Positions 34,817 through 46,793 of a stretch of 64,000 nucleotides of DNA are shown one piece after another. The stretch lies in NCBI GenBank assembly GCA_963680875.1, contig OY804577.1:102807906-102871905 (forward strand), given 5' to 3'. The translations under genes and the position numbers were made by a program. The stretch comes from Bathymodiolus brooksi (Eukaryota > Mollusca > Bivalvia > Mytilida > Modiolidae). The notes under the pieces were generated by a model. That model did not search any database and was not told the DNA's origin. It saw only the letters and a program-made list of their open reading frames with translations. The number at the start of each line of letters is the position of its first letter. Positions within the stretch are counted from its first letter, which is position 1.

Positions 34817-37120
34817 TCAATTAAGAGACTTTGCGCATGCAACTATGTCTGGTAGATGGTTCCAACGTATGACGGTGTCCACGAAGAAGCTGTTCTGATA
34901 TTGAGCTGTCCTACTATTTGGGATGCTTAAGCACTTTGAGTTGTTAGTTTTGTGTTTTTCAACTGGGTTGATGGTTACACAATCCCCAAATGTCTTTGGT
35001 TTTATTTGCCTTTTACGCTTGCTAAATGTGACAAAAGCGTCGGTTGGTAGAGCCGACACTAACCCCTCAACCACCTTGTACATTAAATGAGACGGAGCTA
35101 GGCTTTGTCGTCTTTCTTCCAGTGTTCTAGCTCTAGTTCTTTTCTCATTTTTGTTATGCACCCCCTTTCTCTGCTTCTATAATCCATTTTGATGAAGCGT
35201 ATAGCTCGGTTTTGTATCTTTTCTAATTTGGCAATGCCCCCTTTGAGATATGGGTTCCAGATCGTTGCTCCATACCCCATCAGGGGCGGATCCAGGATTT
35301 CAATTTAGGGGGGGCGCACTTAAAAAAATTGCGCCGAGCGGAGGGAGGCGCGAAAATTTTTGGTGTATTTCGTGTGAAAAATCACGATTTTACGCCAAAA
35401 AATCATATTTTTTTCAATTGCCGAGGGAGGCGCGAAAATTTTGGGGTATTTCGTGTGAAAAATCACGATTTTACGCCAAAAATTATATTTTTTTCCAATT
35501 TTAGGGGGGCGCACGCGGGTGCGCCCCCCCCCCCCCCCCCCTGAATCCGCCCCTGCCCATAACTGATCGAACTAGGGATATGTAGGCTGGTTTTCTACAA
35601 TTTTCTGGGACGTTTCTTAGGTTTCTCCTTAGAAAGCGGAGGGTGGCGTTAGCTTTCTGGCATACGTTGTTGATATGTATGAAATTTGTAAACCAAGGTA
35701 TGGGTTATCGCTTACTTTTTGAAGGATGTGGTTATTTAGTTCATAGTATCTTGTTGAACTTTTGTTGATTAATAAGGTGTAGCATTTCTTAGCGTTGAAT
35801 CGCATACACCATTTATTTGCCCATTCCTCTAAGTTCTTTAGATCTTTCTGTAGAGCTTGGTGATCGTCTTCTTGTTTGATGGTACGATAAAGAAGGCAAT
35901 CATCGGCAAATAGACGGACGGATGAAGTGACGCTATCGGGGAGGTCATTTAAATATGGCATAGAAACATTAGCGATCCTAATACGGTTCCTTGGAGGTAC
36001 CCCTGAGTCTACTGTTGTTTATTCTGATGTTTCCCCTTCGACAATTGTTCTCATTTTTCTTGTTGTTGAGAAGTTTCGTAGCCATGTGTGGATGCTACCT
36101 TTAATTTCATACTGATCTAGTTTGTGTAGTAGTTTATTATGGGGAACTGTATCAAAGGCTTTGGAGAAGTCTAGGATGGCAACGTCAACTTGGTGGCCTT
36201 TGTCGTGTTCTTTCAGAAAGTTGTTTATTGTTGTTAGTAGTTGTGATTCGCATGAGTAGCCTGATCTGAATCCATGATTTAAGTTGGTAAGTATCTTATT
36301 TGTTTCTAGATATTTCATGAGATGTTTGCATATTATATGTTCTAATAGTTTACATGGAACAGAAGTTAACGATACAGGCCTATAGTTTTCTGGTAAGTGT
36401 TTATCTCCCTTTTTAAATATGCCGGATATGTTGGCATCTCTCCAGTCTTTTGGTAGGTCTCCTGCGTCGATTGATACTTGGAAGATTTTTTGTAATATAG
36501 GTGCTAGTTAGACAGCACATTCTTTGAGTATTCTATTAGGTATATTATCAGGCCCAGATGATTTTGATGGGTTGACCTTTGATAGCAATTTCTCTAGTCC
36601 TTCCTGCTTTATGATAATTGGTTTGATTTTGTTTTTGCAATGTATCTTTGCTGATGGTAAGGTTGTGTCAGTTGTTTGGGTAAATACTGACTTGAATTGT
36701 TGGATGAGAAGATTTGCCTTTCCTTTGCTATCACTGATTAGCTGTGTTCCCTTTTTTAGTGGCGCTATACCACAGGAGTCTTGGCGTTTTTATTTTATGT
36801 AGCGCCAGAAGGGTTTTGTGCTGTTGTTCTCAAGTCCCGCTATGATGTTTTTATTTATTTAGTCAGACTGCCTTCCTTAGATGGCGTTTGCATTCTTTTT
36901 GGTACGCTCTATAGTTTGTCCATTTATTGTGTTTCTTTGCTTGCTTATAGAGCCTCTGTTTTTTCTTGATCATTTTCTTTTCTTTGCTTCTAATTCATGG
37001 GATGTTTTTGTTTCCTTTTATTTCTTAATTAGGGATGTGTTTCTCTAGTGATTCGAAGAGTTTCGTCTTAAATGTTTTCCATAGGATGTTAACGTTATAT
37101 TCTTTCCGACTTAAAAATCG
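34817..37120 (-). mobile_element. LINE (CR1/Jockey-like) reverse transcriptase, decayed
   Basis: From high to low coordinates the minus strand gives: a basic region with KECKRHLRKA; ENYRPVSLTSVPCKLLE (about 36350); LNHGFRSGYSCESQL; DVAILDFSKAFDTVPHN (RT block A); a QGTVLGSL block broken by a frameshift near 35990; RLFADDCLLY (catalytic FADD, about 35900); MRFNAKKCY; and the C-terminal GATIWNPYLKGGIAKLEKIQ...FFVDTVIRWNHLP domain. Several stops and frameshifts show it is dead. A MITE splits it at 35281-35555. The clade is judged from motif spacing only. Confidence 0.8.
35281..35555. mobile_element. hAT5-like MITE 'CAGGGGCGGATCC', copy 1, in the LINE
   Basis: Ends CAGGGGCGGATCCAGGATT and the inverse AATCCGCCCCTG, with CCCAT on both sides (35276-35280, 35556-35560). 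The inside has 'ggaggcgcgaaaatttt' and 'aaaaatcacgattttacgcc' in two direct copies. It interrupts the LINE coding sequence between codons for VM and GYGATIW. Confidence 0.8.
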
Positions 37121-39801
37121 TTTTTAGCTCAGCTATTGTCACCACTGAGCGTCCGTCGTCCGTCCGTCCGTTAACTTTTCACATTTTAATCAACTCCTCT
37201 GAAGCCACTGGACCAATTTGAACCAAACTTTGGTGGAATGGTCCTTGGATGGCCTCCTTCCAAAATTGTGATCTCGACTTCCAACCAAGATGGCCGTCAA
37301 GCTAAAAATAGAAAAAAGGGGGGATGAAATTTTAGTTGTCCATTGCTGCTTTAGTATAAGTCAAAATGAGCTCAAATTTTAACTGTAGCTACATGGCAAG
37401 GAGTAGTTTAACATATATTCCGGGTTTTTCTGTGAAATTTTTCTTTCAGCCGATTTATACCGATTATGCAAATTATAGGCATATTTTGATAAAAGATCAC
37501 ATTTAAATCTTCTCCTCTGAAACCGCTGAACCAAATTTAACCAAACCTGGCAGGGATCGTCCCTGGGTGGGTCCCTTTCCAAATTGTGTCCGACAGCTCC
37601 GCCCTCCATTCAAGATGGCTGCTGTTACTAAAAATAGAAATTTCTTCAATTGACCATTGCTGCTTTAGTATAAGTCAAAATGAGCTCAAATTTTAACTGC
37701 AGCTACATGGCAAGGAGTAGTTTAACATATATTCCGGGTTTTTCTGTGAAATTTTTCTTTCAGCCGATTTATACCGATTATGCAAATTAGGCATATTTTG
37801 ATAAAAGATCATATTTAAATCTTCTCCTCTGAAACCGCTGAACCAAATTAAACCAAACCTGGCAGGGATGGTCCCTGGATGGGTCCCTTTCAAAATTGTG
37901 TCCGACAGCCCCGCCCTCCATTCAAGATGGCTGCTGTTACTAAAAATAGAAATTTCTTCAATTGACCATTGTTGCTTTAGTATAAGTCAAAATGAGCTCA
38001 AATTTTAACTGCAGCTACATGGCAAGGAGTAGTTTATAACATATATTCCGGGTTTTTCTGTGAAATTTTCTTTCAGCCGATTTATACCGATTATGCAAAT
38101 TATAGGCATATTTTGATAAAAGATCACATTTAAATCTTCTCCTCTGAAACCGCTGAACCAAATTAAACCAAACCTGGCAGGGATGGTCCCTGGATGGGTC
38201 CCTTTCAAAATTGTGTCCGACAGCCCCGCCCTCCATTCAAGATGGCTGTTGTTACTAAAAATAAAAATTTCTTCAATTGACCATTGTTGCTTTAGTATAA
38301 GTCAAAATGAGCTCAAATTTTAACTGCAGCTACATGGCAAGGAGTAGTTTATAACATATATTCCGGGTTTTTCTGTGAAATTTTCTTTCAGCCGATTTAT
38401 ACCGATTATGCAAATTATAGGCATATTTTGATAAAAGATCACATTTAAATCTTCTCCTCTGAAACCGCTGAACCAAATTTAACCAAACCTGGCAGGGATG
38501 GTCCCTGGTTGGGCCCCTTTCAAATGTGTGTCCGACAGCCCCGTCCTCCATTCAAGATGGCTGCTGTTACTAAAAATAGAAATTTCTTCAATTGACCATT
38601 GCTGCTTTAGTACAAGTCAAAATGAGCTCAAATTTTAACTGCAGCTACATGGCAAGGAGTAGTTTAACATATATTCCGGGTTTTTCTGTGAAATTTTTCT
38701 TTCAGCCGATTTATACCGATTATGCAAATTAGGCATATTTTGATAAAAGATCATATTTAAATCTTCTCCTCTGAAACCGCTGAACCAAATTAAACCAAAC
38801 CTGGCAGGGATGGTCCCTGGATGGGTCCCTTTCAAAATTGTGTCCGACAGCCCCGCCCTCCATTCAAGATGGCTGTTGTTACTAAAAATAAAAATTTCTT
38901 CAATTGACCATTGTTGCTTTAGTATAAGTCAAAATGAGCTCAAATTTTAACTGCAGCTACATGGCAAGGAGTAGTTTATAACATATATTCCGGGTTTTTC
39001 TGTGAAATTTTTCTTTCAGCCGATTTATACCGATTATGCAAATTAGGCATATTTTGATAAAAGATCACATTTAAATCTTCTCCTCTGAAACCGCTGAACC
39101 AAATTAAACCAAATTTGGCTGGGATAGTCCTTGAGTAGTCCCATTTCAAATTTGTGTCCGACAGCTCCACCCTCCATTCAAGATAGCTGCTGTTACTAAA
39201 AATAGAAATTTCTTCAATTGTCCATTGCTGCTTTATTATAAATCAAAATGAGCTCAAATTTTAACTGCAGCTACATGACAATGAGTAGATTATTTTTTTC
39301 AACCGATTGATACCGATTATAGAAATTAGGCATATTTTGATAAACGATCACATTTAAATCTTCTCCTCTAAAACCGCTGAACAAAATTAAAGCAAATTTG
39401 GCTGGGATGGTTCTTGGGTGATCCCCTTTTAATAGTGCGTCCGACAGCCTCGCCCTCCATTCAAAATCGCTGCTGTTACACAAAATAGAAATTTATTTAG
39501 TTGTCATTTTCTGCTTTATTACAAATCAAAATGAACTCAAATGTTAACTGCAGCTACATGGCAATGAGTAGTTTAACATATATTCTGGGGTTTTTTGTGA
39601 GATTTTTTCAGCCAGTTTATTCCATTTAGGAATATTATGAGATAAAAATCATATCAAAATCTTTTGCTCAGAAATTTGAGTTGAAATGATCTTTGGGTGG
39701 CCCACTTTCAAAATTATGTGTAACACCCCCATTTTCTATTTCAACTTTAGATGTCAAATTGAAAACCAGGTGAGCGATTACAGGCTCCCGGGAGCCTCTA
39801 G
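37121..39801 (+). mobile_element. HINE/Helitron-like element with 313-bp satellite
   Basis: Begins TTTTTAGCTCAGC, then 'attgtcaccactgag' and a (gtcc)n stretch. Ends '...aaccaggtgagcg', a perfect hairpin 'aggctcccgggagcct', then CTAG followed by T. The subterminal 'tcacc' and 'ggtga' are inverted. Between them about eight direct units of roughly 313 bp ('cattcaagatggctgctgt', 'gaaaccgctgaaccaaatt', 'tttatac​cgattatgcaaat') form a satellite-like array. This build matches Helentron-associated HINEs; the assignment rests on ends only. Confidence 0.55.
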
Positions 39802-39872
39802 TTACTTACACTATTTATTATTTTTTACCAGAAAGTTGGAGCTGCCTCGTCCGCCTCTATGCTATTTACGAT

Positions 39873-42103
39873 TTATATAAAAAAAAAAATTAAAATCAAA
39901 ATTTCGACTTATAAAAACCTGAAATTTCGACTAAAGCTTTTAAAATCTTCAAGAATTTGTTATACAAATCCTTGATCTTCAAGGATTTGTTACTTGAAAT
40001 CTCGAACTTTCGACTTTTAAAAATCGAAATTTAGAGATTTAAACAATCGAAATTTAGAGAAGATATAAGTCACGGCTGGTAATCGGCACAAGCAGAACAG
40101 TTGGTTCTGCAAAGAAATTCGTGAGGATAACTTCCGGTTTTGGTGCAGGAGAGTTCACGAAGACGCTTCGCAAGGTATGTACATGTCAAAAATTGAAATT
40201 TACTTTTTTACTGCTCGAATATTGCAAATTCAGAGAATGCTATGCTGTGGCGAATGCTTTCACGATTAGAAACATGTATAGTTTATTGTTGTATATGAAG
40301 TGTAACTCTCGCAAAATCAATCGTCCCACGAAAAACATGACCAAAATTGTGACACTCTTACATTTTTAAGTTGTTCTTGACAAAGATGCAAGTTACATTT
40401 TCAATATTTTTTCATCTGGGAGTCTAAATGTAATCGGGGATAAATTCCAATTCGTCAGAAGTAAATTGAAGTCTAGATAAATCTACAAACTGTCAATTTT
40501 CTCGTTTTCCTGCTTGAGGAGATCGGTTCTGATAGAGCACATTGCGAATGCATAAGGAGATTTGCTAGTTTTGTAAATTGTTTTCTGCAAAATTGATCAA
40601 TTGACACTTTTAAACATAAAACTGATAAATACTCTGTCCACTTTCAGGAGATGCCAGGATTCAAGGGAAAGAGGGAAGGGGACTGACATTGACTCTTTAC
40701 AAAAAAACATTTCGATATACAATGTTTTTATATTGCCTGTATCACCGCCAAGGAAACGAACAAAAACCTATTCGGCGTTGAAGATCCTGTTAAAATGTCA
40801 CTTTCATTTTTTGGGCCAGACATAAACCGAATGAAGCGACCACCAAATAACTTTCTCCCTAACCAAAAAATTGGAGAGTTGATGGCGAATATCTCATTTG
40901 ACGTGATTCATCTTTGTCAAACCATTGTACAATGTCCAAAAACAACTCAAATGCAATGTTATTCAAAGGGAATTTTCCATCTTGTACTAATTTAAAGAAT
41001 TTCAATAGCTTGTCCTTTTTCCCAACATCAGAAAGTTTGTCAAGAACATCTTGGAAAACTTCAACTACTGAAGCTTCTTCCTTCGGGTCAACTTCTATCT
41101 TGCCTATACTTTCATCAAGACTCAAAAAGGAAACATTTTGTAGATCTGCGGTGAAGTTTCCGTCATCTTTAGTAAAAAAGTTGCGCCGAATAGGTGTGGA
41201 AACCCGTTTGAAAGGATATAAATATTTTGAAATTGAAAGAGATTTTTCTAATAAACTTGGTGTCCTGATTGATGGGGATTTTAAATTTGGTGTACTGCTA
41301 CTTCTTTTTGTTCGTTTCCTTGGCGGTGTTACAGGCAATCTATATCGAAATGTTTTTTTGTAAAGAGTCAATGTCAGTCCCCTTTTCCTTTTTCCCTTGA
41401 ATCCTGGCATCTCCTGAAAGTGGACAGAGAATAGTTTATTTTGATTAGAGTATTTAGCAGTTTTATGAAATACGAAATACTTTAAAAGAAAGCTCAATTT
41501 TAAAAGTGTCAATTTATCAATTTTGCAGAAAACAATTAACCAAACTAGCAAATCTCCTCATGCATTCGCAATGTGCCCTATCAGAACCAATCTCCTCAAG
41601 CAGGAAAACGAGAAAATTGACAGTTTGTAGATTTATCTAGACTTCAATTTACTTCTGACGAATCGGAATTTATCCCCGATTACATTTAGACTCCCACGAT
41701 GAAAAAATATTGAAAATTTAACTTGCATCTTTCTCAAGAACAACTTAGAAATGTAAGAGTGTCACAATTTTGGTCATGTTTTTCGTGGGACGATTGATTT
41801 TGCGAGAGTTACACTTCATATACAACAATAAACTATACATGTTTCTAATCGTGAAAGCATTCGCCACAGCATAGCATTCTCTGATTTTGCAATATTCAAG
41901 CAGTAAAAAAGCAAATTTCAATTTTTGACATGTACATACCTTGCGAAGCGTCTTCGTGAACTCTCCTCCACCAAAATCGGAAGTTATCCTCACGAATTTC
42001 TTTGCAGAACCAACTGTTCTGCTTGTGCCGATTACCAGCCGTGTAAGTCGAAATTTCGGGATTTTAAAAGTCGAAATTTTGATTTTAATTTTTTATATGC
42101 GTG
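39873..42103. mobile_element. DNA transposon with long inverted arms carrying its 5' exons
   Basis: The left arm (about 39873-40766) and right arm (about 41300-42103) are inverted copies, starting from 'attaaaatcaaaatttcga'. Both arms contain the same untranslated exon, donor (cgcaag|gtatgt), acceptor (ttcag|gag) and the ATG of exon 2. The left arm has about 140 bp of extra AT-rich repeat. The spacer 40767-41299 holds the rest of exon 2 on the minus strand only. No clear target duplication was seen. The superfamily is not recognised. Confidence 0.65.
40859..41410 (-). pseudogene. Transposon-encoded basic protein, truncated by a frameshift
   Basis: The ATG at 41410 is three bases after the acceptor, so the first exon (ending 41940) is untranslated. 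The 183-residue frame has a basic N-terminus (MPGFKGKRKRG, TPPRKRTKRSSSTP), a KKLRRI-free serine-rich middle, then acidic and helical sequence (EVFQDVLDKLSDVG, FPLNNIAFELFLDIVQWF) and RQMRYSPSTLQFF. A 1-nt loss in a T run gives an early TAG; the next frame continues LGRKLFGGRFIRFMSGP before it runs into the left arm. I recognise this C-terminal block as recurring in invertebrate mobile elements but cannot name the family. Confidence 0.5.
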
Positions 42104-42208
42104 TCCCTATAATACGCTTCCGTACCTACCTCACCAAGAACTTAAGTTTCTCAGACGTCGCATAAATTTTATTTTCGTAATAGAAATGAAGAATCTAAGT
42201 TCTACGAA

Positions 42209-43015
42209 CGGTATAATAATAATAATAATTTGATTGTTCAACTGCATACATACAATGGGTTTAACAAATGCATGCACAAACATTATTAAGTAGTAGTAAT
42301 AATAAACACTGTAAAAACAATATCATTTCAAGTGGGGAAAAGACATTTTGTATAAAAATTGCAGTATTTAGAATAAGTATTGGATCTTTGGCATTCCAAT
42401 ATTTAAATGACTTATGTTTAACAAATTTAAAAAGACTAAGTCTTTCAGCTTCATATTTTTTACAAGAAACAAGAAAATGTTCTTCGTCCTCTATCACATT
42501 ACATACTGGGCAAAGGCGATTTTCTCTAGGCAAAGGGGGTTTGCAATGATGCCCTGTTTCAATTTTCAATGGGTGACAACTGGTTCATAATCTACTCATT
42601 GCTCTAAGGAGGTGTTTTTCTTTTAAAATGTCAATATAGTTTTCTTTAATAAATTCATTCTTTAGAAGCACATATATTTCAAGTTTATTATTACTTTTTA
42701 TTTCAGTCAGCCAGATTTGTTGGTATTGATCTGTTATTTTTTCTGTAAAGACTGCAACAACATAATCACTATTAAATGCACTAGGATTTTGCCAGATATA
42801 TAATAATCCATTTTTGCACAGAAGATTTCTAACATTTGCAGTTTTGTTTTACTTCCGAAATATACGCTTCCTTTACCAGATGCCTGCATTTGTCATTTAC
42901 AATATGTAGCCAACATTTTAAAATATCAATATCAATAAATATTTGCATTGGGAAACGTCCCAAATCAGTACTTAGCTATCTAATTGATCATCAATTGTGT
43001 GATCCCATGGTGAAA
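42209..43015 (-). mobile_element. 5'-truncated LINE, C-terminal zinc-binding region
   Basis: The minus strand encodes CKNGLLYIWQNPSAF and then, after a stop, IETGHHCKPPLPRENRLCP with CPVC...EDEEHFLVSCKKYE, the C-x2-C...H-x4-C motif at the end of several non-LTR reverse transcriptases. It finishes in an (ATT)n tail at 42209-42228. Stops and a missing 5' part show it is dead. Confidence 0.65.
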
Positions 43016-43033
43016 AATGGAGGGGGGGGGGGG

Positions 43034-43215
43034 GGGTTATATGGTGTTTAACGCCACTTTCAACAATATTTCAGTTATATCGTGGCGGTCAGTTTTACTG
43101 GTGGAGAAAACCGGGGGACCCGTAGAAAACCACCGACCTGCCGCAAGTCACTGACAAACTTTATCACATAGTGTTGTACTCCTCGTCCTGAGCGGGAGTC
43201 GAACCCACAACAGAA
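43034..43215 (-). mobile_element. SINE family A, partial
   Basis: Tail 'ggtgtttaacgccactttc', body 'ccaccgacctgccgcaagtc', B-box 'gggagtcgaaccc'. It follows a G15 tract; the 5' half of the head is missing. Confidence 0.7.
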
Positions 43216-43219
43216 AAAT

Positions 43220-45370
43220 GTAGGGGGAGGGAAGTTTATATTTTTATTATCATTAGACACAATATTACACAAAGGGGTTGAAGATAATGTTTCATGCAGT
43301 AGGAAAAAGACAACAAATGAAAATCAACAATTAATGTGTATAGAAGGAGTTCGCATTTCTTACAGATAAGCAGTAGTATATGTGATCTATATGTAGTCAC
43401 TTGGATTTCCTTAAATACAATAAATAATAGCAGACATTCAAATTTAGGTCATGCTAAAAGAGAATCTACAGGCGTATGATAAATAACATAAAGGTTTAAT
43501 CTTTACCATCGTCGTATTTAGGGCGTATTGATTTGAACTTTTAAAGAGATGATCATCTCTTTACATACTCATAAACTAGTAGAGAACTTAGTAATTTAAT
43601 TATTTGTTAACAACCTATAACATAGGGCTGTCAACATTGATGTTGATATCTACAGTGGCGCGTCATCATCATGTGAAAGTTTAACAAGGTAATAGATCCT
43701 ACTTAAAGGCGGATACAGACATTTCCATAAAGGGGGTGGTTTTTTTGTTGGTTTTTTTTAGAAAAAAATCGGATTTCAAGACAATTCGCTTTACGAAAAA
43801 TCAAAAGATACCGAGGCGTAATTAAAAGCGAAAATTACAAAACATCGTAAAAAGTAAGATGACAAGAACGAAATTTGAAATATTCTGTTAAAACACTTTT
43901 TTACCTATGTATAACTTGGCTCAAAAAGAGGCCTTGACCCCCTGTCCCTCCTATAGATCCGCATATGCTATTACTTTTATGTTTCGAATTATATTGGTGG
44001 TCGTTACACTCTTCTCCAATATTTGTGTAGGTCCTAATGTAGAGTTAGGGTTATGGTGCTTAACGCCACTTTCAACGATATGTCAGTTTTATTGGTGGAG
44101 GAAACCGGAGTACCCGGGGAAAACTACCGATCTGCCACAAGTCACTGACAAAGTTTATCACACAATATTGTATCGAGTACACATTCGCCATGAGCGGGAT
44201 TCGAACTCACAACTTTAGTGGTGATAGACACTGGTTGCACATAAAGTTGTAAATCCAACTACCGTACGACCAATACCACGACGGTCCCTCTCAGTTACAA
44301 TATAATATAATGTACCACTCTTGAAAATAATAGATTTCAAAATAAATTATAATGTGGAAGATCAGTACCCAAACATTAGGTGATAAAGGTTTAACACAAT
44401 TTAACAAATATAACCTCCATTTTATTCTTCAATAGACAAGTCCAAAATCAGGTGAGAAAAAATTTAATGATCTGACAAAACATCCATTAATACGTTTATT
44501 TCCCACAACTTCAAATGTTAGTTTTAATAAATAGACAGACCGGGTAGCAAATTTTAACCTTTCATTAATACATTGTGGTGGTAGGAGTTCTGGCTAAATG
44601 TTAGTTAAAACCAGTGCATTGTAGATCGGGACAGGGGTTGCTGACTTCATGTGTTAAATTCCATCAAAACATTCGCGGATAATTAGTGGGCCCTGACTTT
44701 AAATGTGACGTTTTCATCAATACATTGCGAACAAGGGGTTCGCAAACTTCAAATGTTAAGCTTCCATCTTTAACTCGGGTCTCGACTTCAAATGTTAGAT
44801 TTTATCGATACCTTGCGGACAAGGGGTTCCGACTTCAAATGCTAATTTTCTGATTTCAAATGTTAGTTTTAATCAATACATTAGTATGTATGTGTTGTAA
44901 CAGTGGTTGTATATATCATTTTAAAGTAGCAAGTAGCAACCGCTCCTAATTAGTATAAAGTGCAATTAAAATATTAAAATGAAGTATTAGAAGAGAAAAA
45001 AAAAAGGAAAAACAAAACAAAATAAAACATATCATAAGGAAGACATAATTATTGTTTAATATTAAGAGTTAAGTGACCAAAGACTTGTCTCACGCGGTTG
45101 TTCTCTTTCTTTCTGTCTTTCTTTCTTACTGCGCGGTGGGGGTTTATTATCCCTAACAGTTCTAATTTGCTATGGTTAACACATTTTTATTGATGTTGAA
45201 AGTGTACAATACTATATGTTGAGTGATGATGCCAGGGTGTAAAATTACACTGTGTAATATCACACATATCAAAAGATTTACAAGTCCCTCCTTTTATCAT
45301 CCTGTCAATTGACATATCCACGGCACCACTTTGGACATTTCAACTACAGATACTTTTCTTGCATCCTGAC
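43220..45370. other. Stretch between LINE fragment and nanos
   Basis: Holds one SINE (44046-44287) and a loosely repeated 'acttcaaatgttag...catcaatacattg' segment at about 44500-44890. No gene is seen. The nanos promoter should lie at its right-hand end, but no TATA box is obvious. Confidence 0.45.
44046..44287 (-). mobile_element. SINE family A, near complete
   Basis: Full order on the minus strand: head 'gtcgtggtattggtcgtacgg', B-box 'gagttcgaatccc', body, tail 'gttgaaagtggcgttaagc'. A good reference copy. Confidence 0.8.
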
Positions 45371-45376
45371 AACATC

Positions 45377-45979
45377 ATGGATAATTTTAATTTTAACAAA
45401 AATGTAACACAAATTGGAAATTTACCAAAAGGTGATAAAAACGTGTTTCAAGGTAGTAAATCGTGGACAACAATAAACAAAAGTAACGTGGACTATTTAG
45501 AAAATTTGATGGTTCCGTCGTTTTCTCAAGAAGACAACAGGTTTTATCCGGATTTTTACCAACCTGGAGGTATTTGTACAAACGAGGACTTGGACGACAT
45601 TCGACAACATGCTTTAGAAGAATTCAGACGGAATGGACGGGAGTGTGACTTAGATGAAGTAGATAATTATCAAGTTAAGATTCGGCGTCAAAATGAGACC
45701 CACATCAACTCGATTCTGTTTGATATATTGGAATATAAAAAGAGGAAAAAGAGAGCAAAATCAAAGAAATTATACTGTGTTTTCTGTAAAAACAATGGAG
45801 AATCGGCATCTATTTTTACAAGCCACTTTTTGAAAGACAATGAAGGGAAAGTGTTGTGTCCAATTCTTAGAAAGTACACATGCCCTCTGTGTGGAGCTTG
45901 TGGGGATAATGCACACACGATCAAGTATTGTTCGCAAAATAAATTTGGCCAGCTGTTGCCTTTAGGAATACGATTGTGA
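45377..45979 (+). CDS. nanos: Nanos homologue, intronless
   Basis: A 200-residue protein. The start is the ATG at 45377; the frame is open a few codons further up but only from a TTG. The N-terminal two thirds is polar and low in recognisable domains. Residues 134-185 form the nanos zinc finger with both CCHC knuckles complete: C134, C137, H150, C161 and C169, C172, H180, C185 (CVFCKNNGE..., [23 protein letters not shown]). Nanos binds RNA with Pumilio and recruits CCR4-NOT to repress maternal messages, keeping germline and stem cells. No vertebrate-type NOT1-binding motif is evident. A single exon is usual for this gene. SINEs flank it on both sides, and the 3' region has no clear AATAAA. 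Confidence 0.93.
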   Translation: MDNFNFNKNVTQIGNLPKGDKNVFQGSKSWTTINKSNVDYLENLMVPSFSQEDNRFYPDFYQPGGICTNEDLDDIRQHALEEFRRNGRECDLDEVDNYQVKIRRQNETHINSILFDILEYKKRKKRAKSKKLYCVFCKNNGESASIFTSHFLKDNEGKVLCPILRKYTCPLCGACGDNAHTIKYCSQNKFGQLLPLGIRL

Positions 45980-46182
45980 TAGGAAATGGAAAATTTTTAT
46001 TTGAGGACAATATTAAAGTACAGGGAAATGTGACCTTTCTTATAGGAATAAGTTTTTGTGTATTACATTCTTGTCTTAGTGGGGACTTATATAACACACC
46101 ATAGTCACAGCATGAGGCCTGTATACAAATATTAAATATTGTAATACTTTATTATCTATTATTATTAACATTCGAACGTTTG

Positions 46183-46403
46183 TTTGTTTGATGGTGTTTC
46201 ACGCCACTTTCAACAATATTTCAGTTATTTCATGACAACCCAGAGAAAACCACCTACCTGTCGCAAGTCACTGATAAACTTTATCACATAATGGTGTACA
46301 CCTCGCCCTGGTCGAGATTCGAACTCACAACGTCAGTGGTGATAGGCACTGATTGCATAGGTAGTTGTGAATCCAACTACCATACGACCACGACGGCCCC
46401 ACA
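46183..46403 (-). mobile_element. SINE family A, near complete
   Basis: About 200 bp downstream of the nanos stop, in opposite orientation. Head 'ggccgtcgtggtcgtatgg', B-box 'gagttcgaatctc', tail 'gttgaaagtggcgtgaaac'. The body lacks part of the 'ggaaaccggagtac' region. Confidence 0.8.
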
Positions 46404-46635
46404 TTCGAGCGTTAAATTGGTTTTATTTGACGGTATTTAAGAAAAACACGCTTTATTTTTAATAAACTCCCATGATGAGATGTGAATACAGATAAAATCG
46501 ATGGAAAACACAATTTTAACACTTAGAAACATACTAAAGTAATACAGCGGTGTCTTTATTGTTACTCTTCATCTCGCAACGCCGGACCAACAACAATAGT
46601 ACACCCTTTTCCCTATATACCATATATATATATAT

Positions 46636-46793
46636 ATACAATACTTGTGCACTGTCGAAGCATATAGGTAATATGTGTACGAGGCTTAGAAACGGGGGGA
46701 AAGGCGAGGCTTAGCCGAGCCTTTTCCCGCGTTTCGCGCCGAATACACATATTTACCTATATGCTTCGACAGTGCACATGTATTGTATTTATC
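46636..46793. repeat. 158-bp palindrome
   Basis: The outer arms 'atacaata.ttgtgcactgtcg' and inverse pair for about 45 bp through 'aagcatataggtaaatatgt'. The inner part 'cgaggcttagccgag' is itself palindromic and flanked by 'aaacg.gggaaa' and 'ttttcccgcgttt'. It follows an (AT)n tract. Non-coding. Confidence 0.75.

Noticed and set aside
35250..35544. Overlapping frames on both strands
   Set aside because: They lie inside the CAGGGGCGGATCC MITE and its C-rich end; no coding character.
41745..41993. 82-codon frames in both arms of the 39873-42103 element (also 40121-40369)
   Set aside because: They start at GTG, and most of each frame lies in the intron after the gtatgt donor. The real start is the ATG after the acceptor.
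45359..45376. Six extra N-terminal residues for nanos
   Set aside because: The upstream frame begins at TTG; the first ATG is at 45377.
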